Below, piece by piece: positions 41,766 through 49,733 of a stretch of 64,000 bases of DNA. Position 1 is the stretch's first letter; each line of letters opens with the position of its first letter. Source of the DNA: JBCBSZ01 sp039185015 (GTDB taxonomy: Bacteria; Actinomycetota; Acidimicrobiia; Acidimicrobiales; Poriferisodalaceae). The notes under the pieces are model-generated. The model ran no database searches, had not been told where the DNA came from, and saw only the letters and a program-made list of their open reading frames with translations. Location of the stretch: positions 1-64,000 of the forward strand of contig JBCDAU010000008.1 of NCBI GenBank assembly GCA_039185015.1, in the 5' to 3' direction. Made by a program: the position numbers and the translations under genes.

Positions 41766-42323
41766 ATGTCGAGCATCCCGATCTCCCCCGCCGCCGTGAC
41801 GGTCACCGTCGCCGACGGTCCCGTCGCGTGGTCGGCGGCGACGGCACTGGTTCGTGACTTCGCCGCGTGGCTCGCCGAGGCGGGCGGCGTGGACCTGCGT
41901 GCCGCCCAGGCCGGATTCGCCGAGGAGGTGGCTGATCTCCGACGGACCTACACCCCACCGAGGGGCCGCTTCTTCCTCGCCGCCCACGACGGCGTCCCGG
42001 TGGGGTGCGGCGGGCTCCGCGTCCACAGCGACGGTCGCGGCGAGCTGAAGCGGCTCTACGTCCGGCCCGGCGCCCGGGGACTCCGCGCCGGCGACGCGCT
42101 CGTCACGGCGATCCTCGATGCGGCCAGCGGCTACGGCCTCGGAGCGGTGTGGCTCGAGACGGGGCGGGGGCTGATGGAACCGGCGATCGCGCTGTACCGG
42201 CGACATGGATTCGCGGTGGAGGCGACGCGCTCCCCGACGCTTGAGGACCCGCGCCTCATCACCATGGTCCGACCGCTGCCCGGCGCCGGGTCGGGTGGGC
42301 TCACGGCGTTGTCGGGCCGATGA
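41766..42323 (+). CDS. GNAT-family N-acetyltransferase
   Basis: The 185-residue protein has the acetyl-CoA loop in RLYVRPGARGLRAGDALV (R-x-x-G-x-G/A type) and a C-terminal EPAIALYRRHGFAVEA segment typical of GNAT folds. The N-terminal extension is Ala-rich. It starts 77 bp from the divergent transglutaminase-like gene and ends convergent to the sigma factor. The substrate is unknown. Confidence 0.82.
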   Translation: MSSIPISPAAVTVTVADGPVAWSAATALVRDFAAWLAEAGGVDLRAAQAGFAEEVADLRRTYTPPRGRFFLAAHDGVPVGCGGLRVHSDGRGELKRLYVRPGARGLRAGDALVTAILDAASGYGLGAVWLETGRGLMEPAIALYRRHGFAVEATRSPTLEDPRLITMVRPLPGAGSGGLTALSGR

Positions 42324-42368
42324 TCTCCCGGCGCGACGGGATTGAGGTCCCCTCACTAGGTTGACCTC

Positions 42369-42407
42369 GTGAGGCCCGGTCGGTTCCCACCGCCGGCCGG
42401 GTCTCAC
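42369..42407. terminator. Two-way hairpin terminator
   Basis: GTGAGGCCCGG (42369-42379) pairs imperfectly with CCGGGTCTCAC (42397-42407), with a loop rich in GGTTCCCACC. It lies between the convergent acetyltransferase and sigma factor genes, so it can end both transcripts. No clear T-tract follows, as is common in actinomycetes. Confidence 0.5.
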
Positions 42408-42420
42408 GCCTCATCTCACC

Positions 42421-43230
42421 TCAGGCCGCCAGGATCGGCTCGCCGAGCTCCTGGAGTCGGTCGAGGGCCCGCAACGTGCGACGGCGGGCCGCCTCGGGCG
42501 TGACGCCGAGGTCCTCGGCGATCTCGCGGTAGGACGCGGGTTCCCCGCCCTCGAAGCCGAAGCGGAGCACGATCGCTCGTCGACACTCGGCGCTGAGGTG
42601 CTCGAGCAGCTCGCGGGTGCGATCGGCCACCAGATCGTCGATGACCGCGTCCTCCGGACCATCCTCGCCGCAGATCGGCTCGACGGCGGCACCACCGTCG
42701 GTCGGGGACGCCATCCGGTCGATCGAGTCCAGCGTCGTCATCGAGTGCACGTGGCGAAGGTCGTCGCGCAGCTGGCCGATCTCGCCGTCGACGTGCCGCA
42801 GCGCCACACGCAGCTCGCTCCGGCGGTGGGCCGGGATGCGGACCGCGCCGGAGGAGTTCTCCAGGCCACGCTGGATCGATTGCCGGATCCACCAGGTGGC
42901 GTAGGTCGAGAACCGCAGGCCTCGACGCCAGTCGAAGCGGGTCGCTGCCTTGTCCAGACCGAGCATGCCGTCCTGTACGAGGTCGTCCCGATCGAGGTGG
43001 GCCGGCACCTGGTAGTTGCCGGCGATGCTGAGCACGAGCCGAAGGTTGGCCTCGATGAACGCCCGCCGGGCGGCGTCGGCGTCGGCGACGAGCTCCTCGT
43101 CCCCCGGCCGAGCCTGCCCGGAGGCCAACCGGTCGGCCGCAGCGAGACCGGCCTCGATGCGACGCCCCAGTTCCTGCTCGGCCGGAGCATCCAGCAGCTC
43201 GTGGCGGTACGCGGCATGGGAGCGGAACAT
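42421..43230 (-). CDS. Group 2/3-type sigma-70 factor (SigB-like)
   Basis: The 269-residue protein has regions 2.1-2.4 (FIEANLRLVLSIAGNYQVPAHLDRDDLVQDGMLGL, FSTYATWWIRQSIQRGL) with the WWIRQ of principal-like factors, region 3, and region 4.2 (ASYREIAEDLGVTPEAARRRTLRALDRLQ). Region 1.1 is absent. It looks like a stress or alternative factor of the SigB/HrdB-related type. The ATG at 43228-43230 sits 3 bp after a GGAGG; an upstream GTG or TTG is also open. It is divergent from a PPOX gene, with repeated motifs between. Confidence 0.87.
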   Translation of the reverse strand: MFRSHAAYRHELLDAPAEQELGRRIEAGLAAADRLASGQARPGDEELVADADAARRAFIEANLRLVLSIAGNYQVPAHLDRDDLVQDGMLGLDKAATRFDWRRGLRFSTYATWWIRQSIQRGLENSSGAVRIPAHRRSELRVALRHVDGEIGQLRDDLRHVHSMTTLDSIDRMASPTDGGAAVEPICGEDGPEDAVIDDLVADRTRELLEHLSAECRRAIVLRFGFEGGEPASYREIAEDLGVTPEAARRRTLRALDRLQELGEPILAA

Positions 43231-43272
43231 GGCCTCCAAGTACACACAACCGACCCGAAAGGTCAACTTGAA

Positions 43273-43295
43273 AACGTGTTTCTAGGAACGTGTTT
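43273..43295. repeat. Paired AACGTGTTT direct repeats
   Basis: AACGTGTTT occurs at 43273-43281 and 43287-43295, 14 bp apart, between divergent sigma-factor and PPOX genes. Spacing of about 1.3 helical turns fits a regulator binding two half-sites. The bound protein is unknown; the nearby TetR regulator is a candidate only by position. Confidence 0.4.
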
Positions 43296-43331
43296 GTCCG
43301 GTCCATCCTCGTCTCGGGAGATGATGTGGAG

Positions 43332-43829
43332 ATGAAGCGCCTCTCGCGTGACGACCCACGCGCCCAGCACATGTCGAGCGATCGCCCCGTCGACCGTGAC
43401 GAGCTCGCAGCGTTCGTCGCCGGCAAGCACCGCTGGGTGCTGTCCACGACCCGGCGCGACGGACGGCCGCAGATGAGCCTCGTGACCGGCGGGATGACCG
43501 CCGCCGGCGTGCTCGCCGTCTCCTCCTACCCGGAGCGGGCCAAGGCCGGGAACGCCAGGCGAAACCCCGACGTCTCGGTGCTCGTGATGGGTGAGCGGTT
43601 CAACGACGAGTGGGTCCAGATCGACGGCACCGCCCGGGTGCTCGACGTCCCCGACGCCCTCGACGGCTTCGTCGAGTACTACCGCTGCATCTCGGGCGAG
43701 CACCCCGACTGGGACGAGTACCGCCAGGCCATGCTCGACCAGGGCAAGTCCCTCATCGAGATCGAGCCGACCCGGTGGGGCCCGGTCAGCAAGGGCGGCT
43801 TCCCTCCCTCGATGTTCGAGGACACCTGA
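43332..43829 (+). CDS. PPOX-class F420/FMN-dependent enzyme
   Basis: The 165-residue protein has the split-barrel PPOX fold: DELAAFVAGKHRWVLSTTRRDGRPQMSLV at the first strands and NPDVSVLVMGERFNDEWVQIDGTARVLD in the middle. In actinomycetes such proteins often use F420 or FMN to reduce or oxidise small substrates, or bind heme or biliverdin. The ATG at 43332 was chosen over GTG at 43290 and ATG at 43371 by family length, with weak ribosome-site support. It is convergent with the TetR gene. Confidence 0.78.
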   Translation: MKRLSRDDPRAQHMSSDRPVDRDELAAFVAGKHRWVLSTTRRDGRPQMSLVTGGMTAAGVLAVSSYPERAKAGNARRNPDVSVLVMGERFNDEWVQIDGTARVLDVPDALDGFVEYYRCISGEHPDWDEYRQAMLDQGKSLIEIEPTRWGPVSKGGFPPSMFEDT

Positions 43830-43864
43830 GCCGGACGAGGGCGCGAGCGACCGGGCGGAGCGGG

Positions 43865-44491
43865 TCAGGTCTGATCGAGCGATCTCACCAGCTGCTGGAT
43901 GATCTCCCACCGCCGCTCGCCGGTGCCGGGCTCGAAGTGGCTCTCGAACGCCCATCCCCGGAAGACCATCCGGAGCGCCTCCGCGACCGTGTCGACCCGG
44001 CCGTCGAGCTCGAGCTCGCCGGTGCGAAGGGCGGTCTCGGCCATCACGGTGAACACGCGTCGCTCCCACGCGGACCGTCGGTCACCGAGGTCGGCGAACC
44101 GCGGCTCCCAGCGCGCCTCGATCGGCACGGCGGCGAGGAAGGCCCCGACGTACGGGTGCTCGGCGACGAGCTCACCCACGGCGGCGTAGGCCGCATCCAG
44201 CTGCTGCCGCAGCGTCGCTTCGGTCTCGATCCGGTCGAGGATGCGTTGCCATACGTCGTCGATCGACGACTTGGCGACCTCTTCGTAGAGCGTCGCCTTG
44301 TCGGCGAAGTACCGGTAGAGCGCCGGCGGCGTGAACCCGGCCCGCTCGGCGACGGCGGCGAACGAGGTGCCCCGGTAGCCCAGCCGGGCGAAGAGCTCCT
44401 GGGCAGCGTCCTCGATCTGGCGTCGGGTCCGCACCGGGTCGGAGTCGACGGGCCGTCCCGGTCGTCGTGTGGTCGGTTTGGCCGTCGACAC
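43865..44491 (-). CDS. TetR/AcrR-family regulator
   Basis: The 208-residue protein has a TetR helix-turn-helix (IEDAAQELFARLGYRGTSFAAVAERAGFTPPALYRYFADKATLYEE) and a ligand-binding C-terminal part. It follows a basic N-terminus (TTRRPGRPVDSDPVRTRR). The nearest targets are the sulfatase/ABC operon 62 bp upstream of its GTG on the same strand, or the PPOX gene. The ligand cannot be told. GTG start at 44489-44491. Confidence 0.87.
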   Translation of the reverse strand: MSTAKPTTRRPGRPVDSDPVRTRRQIEDAAQELFARLGYRGTSFAAVAERAGFTPPALYRYFADKATLYEEVAKSSIDDVWQRILDRIETEATLRQQLDAAYAAVGELVAEHPYVGAFLAAVPIEARWEPRFADLGDRRSAWERRVFTVMAETALRTGELELDGRVDTVAEALRMVFRGWAFESHFEPGTGERRWEIIQQLVRSLDQT

Positions 44492-44553
44492 CTTGGCGTT
44501 CGGTCCTCCGTTGCTCTCGTGCGACGGTAACGCGGGTCCGTCGGTGGTACGGC

Positions 44554-46839
44554 TCAGTCCTCGTGGAGCGCCCGCGCCACGCGATCCATGACGGCTTCGG
44601 GCGGACCATCCCCGCTCTCGACCTCGACATAGTGGATCACGCCCGTGAAGACAGCCGGGGGGAGGTATCGCTCCGTCACGGGGAAGCCGCGGTCGCCGCC
44701 GATGCAGAGCCCGGCGCCGCCGACCTGCAGCATCGTGAGGGGCACGCCGCGTGCCGCCCGCCCCTCACCCACGGGGCGTCCGTCGTGGAACAGCTCGATG
44801 GTGACGCCCTCTCCTCCGCCTCCACCGAGGCGAACGGCGAGCGCCGAGACGTCGTCGGACACCGGCGTCCGGCCCTGCACGATGGTCTCGTCCCCGGCGA
44901 CGTTGAGGCAGAAGGTCAGCCGTCCGTCGTCGACGAACAGGGCCCACCCCTGCGTCCAATCGCCGATGGCGCAGAGCACGCCGCTCGGACGTCGACCCGC
45001 GTCGACGTGCGCGGTCACCGTTCCCCCACCGGCGAGGTTGGGGAGGGCCTCGTCGGTCACCGGCCGCCCGTCGGCCCGATAGAGGCGGCGGCCCCCGATG
45101 ATCGGTTCGGTGCGTGCCGGGATGGGCGCTGACGGATCGCCGGGGTCCCAGCCACCGAGCAACGGGAAGACGTTGTTGCGCTCCGCCTCGTCGTGCCAGC
45201 GATCGACCAGCCGGGCGAGCACCTCGGGATGTCCGGCCGCGACGTCGTGGGCCTCCGAGAAGTCGGACCGGAGGTCGAACAGCTGCCATCGGTCGTCCTC
45301 GTACCGGCGACTCCCCTCGAGGAGACGAACCTCGTCGAGCAGCAGCGGCATCACGTGGTCGGTGGTCGCCTTCCACTCGTCGACGAAGACGCCGCGGGAG
45401 CCCATCATCTCGAAGTACTGCAGGTCACGTGGGTTCGGCGCTGCGGCGTCGTCGAACGTCGCGGCGATCGACGCACCGTCGAGACGCTGCTGAGGGACCC
45501 CGTCGACGCGCTCCGGCAGGTCGACGCCGCAGAGCTCGAGGACGGTCGGCATGAGGTCGACGATGTGACAGAACTGGGCCCGGAGCTCACCGGCGGCCTC
45601 GATGCCGGCCGGCCAATGGACCACCATCGGGGTGCGGGTGCCACCGAGCCAGGCGTATCGCTTCCACAGCTGGAGGGGCGTGTTGCCGGCCCAGGCCCAG
45701 CCCCAGGCGTAGTGGTAGTAGCCACGCCGTCCGCCCCAGTCGTCGATGGCGGCGAGGTTGGCGGCGTGGTCCTCGGCGATCTGCTGGGTGAAGGCGTGCT
45801 CGTTCACGGCGCCGATCTCACCGCCCTCGGCGCTGGCGCCGTTGTCCGACGTGACGATCACGATCGTGTCGTCGAGCTCCCCGATCTCGTCCAGGAAGGT
45901 GAGGAGCCGGCCGATCTGGGCGTCGGTGTGCGTCAGCATCGCGGCGTAGACCTCGTGCATCCGCGCGTAGAGCCGGCGGTCGTCCGGTGGGAGGTCCTCC
46001 CACGCCGGGATCCAGGACGGGCGGTCGGTCAGCGTGGTACCCGGCGGCACCGTCCCGCTCTCGAGCTGCCGCTCGAAGATGCGCGAGCGCATCCGCTCCC
46101 AGCCGTCGTCGAAGCGTCCGGCGTACCGGTCGATCCACTCCTGAGCGACCTGATGGGGAGCGTGCATGGCACCGGGCGCGAAGTAGAGGAAGAAGGGGCG
46201 GTCCGGCGCGTGCTGCCGCTGGTCGAGGAGGTAGCCGATCGCCTGATCGGCGAGGTCCTCGGTGAGGTGGTAGCCCTCGTCCGGATGGGCCGGTGGATCG
46301 ACGGGATGGTTGTCCCTGACGAGGTTCGGCATCCACTGGTTCGCATCGGCGCGGAGGAAGCCGTAGTACCTCTCGAAGCCGGTGCCGAGCGGCCACTGCC
46401 GGTACGGCCCGGCATGGCCGCGCTCGCCGTTCGGCGTGAGGTGCCACTTCCCGACGGCGAACGTGCTGTAGCCGTCGTCGCGGAGGAGGCGCTGCAGCGT
46501 GGCGGCGCTCTGCGGCAGGCGGGCCGTGTACCCCGGGGCCTCGGTCGCCCCGTCCGCGACCGAGCCCATCCCGACGGCGTGGTGGTTGCGCCCCGTCATC
46601 AGCGCGGCGCGGCTCGCCGAGCAGATCGAGGTCACGTGGAAGCGGTTGTAGCGGAGCCCGTCGGCCGAGAGCCGGTCGATGTTCGGTGTCTCGATCTCCG
46701 CACCGAAGCATCCGAACTGGGCGAACCCCACGTCGTCGAGCAGGACGATCAGCACGTGGGGTCGGCCGGGTCGTGGGCGGTCGGCTGCGGCCCGGACCGC
46801 GTCGCCGTACGGGGTGCTCGGTGCCCAGCGCCCCCTCAC
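44554..46839 (-). CDS. Arylsulfatase-type sulfatase with C-terminal lectin-like domain
   Basis: The 761-residue enzyme hydrolyses sulfate esters through a formylglycine. D35-D36 (LLDDVG) bind the metal; the formylglycine cysteine is C73 in CSASR, a C-x-A-x-R form of the usual C-x-P-x-R; TGRNHH and VGKWHL follow, as in arylsulfatases. After about residue 520 a beta-rich C-terminal domain (IPARTEPIIGGRRLYRADGRP to the end) is added. The GTG overlaps the ABC permease stop (GTGA), so transport and hydrolysis are linked. There is no signal peptide, so it acts in the cytoplasm. The sulfatase-maturing enzyme is not in the window. Confidence 0.9.
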   Translation of the reverse strand: MRGRWAPSTPYGDAVRAAADRPRPGRPHVLIVLLDDVGFAQFGCFGAEIETPNIDRLSADGLRYNRFHVTSICSASRAALMTGRNHHAVGMGSVADGATEAPGYTARLPQSAATLQRLLRDDGYSTFAVGKWHLTPNGERGHAGPYRQWPLGTGFERYYGFLRADANQWMPNLVRDNHPVDPPAHPDEGYHLTEDLADQAIGYLLDQRQHAPDRPFFLYFAPGAMHAPHQVAQEWIDRYAGRFDDGWERMRSRIFERQLESGTVPPGTTLTDRPSWIPAWEDLPPDDRRLYARMHEVYAAMLTHTDAQIGRLLTFLDEIGELDDTIVIVTSDNGASAEGGEIGAVNEHAFTQQIAEDHAANLAAIDDWGGRRGYYHYAWGWAWAGNTPLQLWKRYAWLGGTRTPMVVHWPAGIEAAGELRAQFCHIVDLMPTVLELCGVDLPERVDGVPQQRLDGASIAATFDDAAAPNPRDLQYFEMMGSRGVFVDEWKATTDHVMPLLLDEVRLLEGSRRYEDDRWQLFDLRSDFSEAHDVAAGHPEVLARLVDRWHDEAERNNVFPLLGGWDPGDPSAPIPARTEPIIGGRRLYRADGRPVTDEALPNLAGGGTVTAHVDAGRRPSGVLCAIGDWTQGWALFVDDGRLTFCLNVAGDETIVQGRTPVSDDVSALAVRLGGGGGEGVTIELFHDGRPVGEGRAARGVPLTMLQVGGAGLCIGGDRGFPVTERYLPPAVFTGVIHYVEVESGDGPPEAVMDRVARALHED

Positions 46840-47708
46840 AGCATCGCCACCGAGCCGCCGGAGCGGGTCTCCTGCCAGCGGAGGAAGCGTCGCTCGAGGA
46901 TGCCGATGACCGCGTTGATGACGAGCGCCATGATCGCGAGCACCGCCATGATCGCGAAGGCGACGTCCATCTCGAACGCGTTCGTCGAGGCGATCAGCCG
47001 CTGACCGAGCCCGCGTCGGGAGGCGATGAACTCGGTGAAGACCACGACCAACAGGCTGATGACCGCGGCCAGGCGGAGGGCACCGAAGATGGCGGGGAGG
47101 ATGCCGGGCAACACGATCTTCCGGAACCGCTGGAGCTGGTTCGCTCCCATCGTCTTGGCCATCACGTCGAGATCGGCGTCGGTGAGCGCGCTCGCGGCCT
47201 GCGTCGGCACCTGCACGATGAAGAAGACCGCGATCGCCGCGGTGAAGATCTTCGACGACTCCCCGATCCCGAACCAGAGGATGAAGATCGGCGCGAGCGC
47301 GATCTTGGGGGTCGCGTTGAAGAACGTGAGGAACGGCCCGAACGCCTTGGCCGCCCGCGCCCACCGTCCGAGCACGAGGCCCACGACCACGCCGGCCGAC
47401 GAGCCGAACCCCCAGCCGAGGAGGGCCTCGCGCAGGGTGACGATCAGGTCCTCCCAGAACAGCCGCTCGGTGAAGAGCTCCCGGAAGGCGGTGAAGGTCT
47501 CCCCGGGCGCGGCCGCGAACAGCGGGTCGATCCACTCGTTGTCGACGGCGTACTTCCAGAGCCAGATGAACGCGGCGAACACCGCCACGCGTGCGACCTG
47601 GGTGAACGGGTCGATCACCCGGTTCACCCACTGGAGGGTCGTCTCCGGAGGCAGGGGGATGACCTCGTCGGCGGTGCCCTCCGCCTCGGGATGCTCAGAC
47701 GATCTCAC
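46836..47708 (-). CDS. ABC permease, sulfonate/nitrate/taurine type (SsuC-like)
   Basis: The 290-residue permease has about six helices and the ATPase-docking loop ADLDVMAKTMGANQLQRFRKIVLPGILPAIFGALR. The start is GTG at 47708, overlapping the ATPase gene end by 14 bp. With the ATPase and binding protein upstream and the sulfatase downstream it forms an import operon, probably for an organosulfate or sulfonate. Confidence 0.88.
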   Translation of the reverse strand: MRSSEHPEAEGTADEVIPLPPETTLQWVNRVIDPFTQVARVAVFAAFIWLWKYAVDNEWIDPLFAAAPGETFTAFRELFTERLFWEDLIVTLREALLGWGFGSSAGVVVGLVLGRWARAAKAFGPFLTFFNATPKIALAPIFILWFGIGESSKIFTAAIAVFFIVQVPTQAASALTDADLDVMAKTMGANQLQRFRKIVLPGILPAIFGALRLAAVISLLVVVFTEFIASRRGLGQRLIASTNAFEMDVAFAIMAVLAIMALVINAVIGILERRFLRWQETRSGGSVAML

Positions 47709-48522
47709 TGCGAAGCTCCAACCACAACTCGTGCTCCAGGTCCGTGTAGCGCTGGTCGAAGCGGAGCTCGCCGAGGTCGCGCGGCCTCTCCAGGTCGATC
47801 ACCAGGTCGCGCTTGATGCGACCGGGCCGCGCGGTCATGACGGCGACGCGGTCGGCCATCAGGACGGCCTCACCGAGGTCGTGGGTGACGAGGATGACCG
47901 TGGCGTTCTGCTGCTCCCAGGCCCGGAGGAACGAGTCCTGGACCGTGAGTCTCGTCTGCGCATCCAGCGCGCTGAACGGCTCGTCCATGAGGAGCAACCG
48001 AGGCCGGATCACCATCGTCCGGGCGATGGCGACCCGCTGGCGCATCCCGTTGGAGAGTTGCGACGGGTAGGAGTCGGCGAAGTCCTCCATCCGCACCTCG
48101 GCGAGGGCCTCCATCGCCCGGTCGCGTCGCTCCGTGCGACGCACGCCCCGGAGCTCCAGGCCGAACTCCACGTTCTTGCGTGCGGTCCGCCAGGGACACA
48201 GGCCGCCACGGGCGAGCATGTAGCCGAGGTCGTCGGGCCCCGGGCGGACGTCCGCGCCGTACCGGCGAGCCGCCCCGCGCGAGGGCTGGATCAGACCGGC
48301 CAGGACGTTCATCAGCGTCGTCTTCCCGCACCCGGATGGCCCGACGATCGCGAGGAACTGGCCTTCCTCGATCGTGAGGTCGATCTCCGAGGCGGCGACG
48401 ACGAGCTCGGTGCGGTCCGGGCTCGGGAAGCCGACCGTGACGCCGTCGAACTCGACGGCCGGCGCCACCGTGGCCTCCCCACCCGACCCCACCCGATCAG
48501 CCAACCGCGACGACGAAGTCAT
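47695..48522 (-). CDS. ABC ATPase, sulfonate/nitrate type (SsuB-like)
   Basis: The 275-residue ATPase has Walker A GPSGCGKTT, signature LSNGMRQR, Walker B LLLMDEPFSALD and H-loop VTHDLGEA. The Q-loop position reads GYMLARGGLCPWRT, with Ala where Gln normally stands, a variant seen in actinobacterial transporters of this kind from memory. ATG at 48522 overlaps the binding-protein gene end by 26 bp; GTG at 48492 is another possible start. Confidence 0.88.
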   Translation of the reverse strand: MTSSSRLADRVGSGGEATVAPAVEFDGVTVGFPSPDRTELVVAASEIDLTIEEGQFLAIVGPSGCGKTTLMNVLAGLIQPSRGAARRYGADVRPGPDDLGYMLARGGLCPWRTARKNVEFGLELRGVRRTERRDRAMEALAEVRMEDFADSYPSQLSNGMRQRVAIARTMVIRPRLLLMDEPFSALDAQTRLTVQDSFLRAWEQQNATVILVTHDLGEAVLMADRVAVMTARPGRIKRDLVIDLERPRDLGELRFDQRYTDLEHELWLELRSEIV

Positions 48523-49642
48523 CCGATGTCCAGGTGCTCTCGGTCTTGCCGATCTCGTCGAAGAAGACGCCGATGCCATCGAGCCCGCCCCGATCGATCA
48601 CACCGTCGACGGTCACCTGCGACAGGAACCGGTCGACGATGAGGGGCGTCACCTCGGGCGGGAGACCGAGGAACTCCTCGGCGACGGCGAGGACCTCGTC
48701 GCGGTTCGCCGGATCGGCGGCGTAGGCGGTCGCCGCGTTCGTGAAGTCGACGTAGCGCTCGAACAGGTCCGGATCGTCCTCGACGTTCTCGCGGAGCGTT
48801 CCCGTGAACAGACCCGGCCAGTTGAAGCGATCCGGTCCGGTGCCCTCCTGGACCGAGAAGGGCTGGATGGCGATGCCCTGTGCGACCGCGAGGCTGATGC
48901 CGGGATCGAACGTGATGGCCGCGTCCACCTCGTTGTTCTGGAGCGCAGCCAACGTCGTCTGCGGGAGCCCCGTGGCGACGTAGGTGGCCTGGTCGGGGTC
49001 GAGACCTGCCTCCGAGTAGAGCCCCCGAGCGAGATCCTCGGCTGCAGCACCCCGCGCCACGACGCCGATCCGGGCCGTGGCGAGGTCCTGCATCACGCCC
49101 TCCCACCCGGCGTCGGCGTTCGGCAGCGGGAAGTCGGCCTTCACGACGATGTCGAAGAAGTCGGCGCTGGTGACCTGGCGGAAGAAGACGAGGTCGACGT
49201 CCTGCTCCAGCAGGACGTAGGCGTTCGAGGCGGTGAAGCCGGAGAGATCGATGGCGTCGGTGACGAGCGCGGTGGCGACCTCCGGTCCGGCTCCGACCTG
49301 GACGCACTCGAACGAGATCGCGAACTCATCGGCCAAGCCGTTGCGGACGGCGACCTCGCCGGGCAGGGCGGTCGCCGTGGGAGCGCACGCCTGCCGGATC
49401 ACGACGGGTTCGAGGGTGGTCGGGGCCTCCGTCTCCTCTGTCGCTTCGGTGTCCGCCGGGGCGTCCGTCTCGGCCGGGGCCTCGGTGTCGGCGGACGCCT
49501 CCGTCGTCTCGACCGGCGCGGTGCTGTCGTCCGCTGCGGCGTCGTCGGATCCGGAGTCATCGCTGTCGCCGCACGCGGCTGCGAGCAGCGACAGAGCCAG
49601 GAGCACGCCGATCAGGGCGCGCAGGCGCAGAGTTCGTGACAC
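48497..49642 (-). CDS. ABC solute-binding lipoprotein, NMT1/SsuA type
   Basis: The 381-residue protein has a lipoprotein signal (LRALIGVLLALSLLAAACG) and an acidic Thr/Glu/Ala-rich linker of about 60 residues. The body is NMT1-like: QTTLAALQNNEVDAAITFDPG is the family hallmark. It has GGGGAGGGGAACC before the GTG. It delivers the substrate to the permease and ATPase downstream. The linker is longer than usual. Confidence 0.87.
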   Translation of the reverse strand: MSRTLRLRALIGVLLALSLLAAACGDSDDSGSDDAAADDSTAPVETTEASADTEAPAETDAPADTEATEETEAPTTLEPVVIRQACAPTATALPGEVAVRNGLADEFAISFECVQVGAGPEVATALVTDAIDLSGFTASNAYVLLEQDVDLVFFRQVTSADFFDIVVKADFPLPNADAGWEGVMQDLATARIGVVARGAAAEDLARGLYSEAGLDPDQATYVATGLPQTTLAALQNNEVDAAITFDPGISLAVAQGIAIQPFSVQEGTGPDRFNWPGLFTGTLRENVEDDPDLFERYVDFTNAATAYAADPANRDEVLAVAEEFLGLPPEVTPLIVDRFLSQVTVDGVIDRGGLDGIGVFFDEIGKTESTWTSDDFVVAVG

Positions 49643-49677
49643 GTTGGTTCCCCTCCCCCTCGGCCCCTCGGAGCCGG

Positions 49678-49715
49678 TTGACCAGCATCCAACCAATATT
49701 TAAGTTCGTCGTCAA
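49678..49715. promoter_or_regulatory. Overlapping back-to-back promoters of the sulfatase/ABC locus
   Basis: Plus strand: TTGACC 49678-49683, 17-bp spacer, TAAGTT 49701-49706. Minus strand: TTGACG at 49715-49710, 17-bp spacer, TTGGAT at 49692-49687. The region is strikingly A+T-rich (ATATTTAAG) for this genome. One regulator bound here could control both directions. Confidence 0.55.
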
Positions 49716-49733
49716 TAACTTCGAGGAGGGCAG

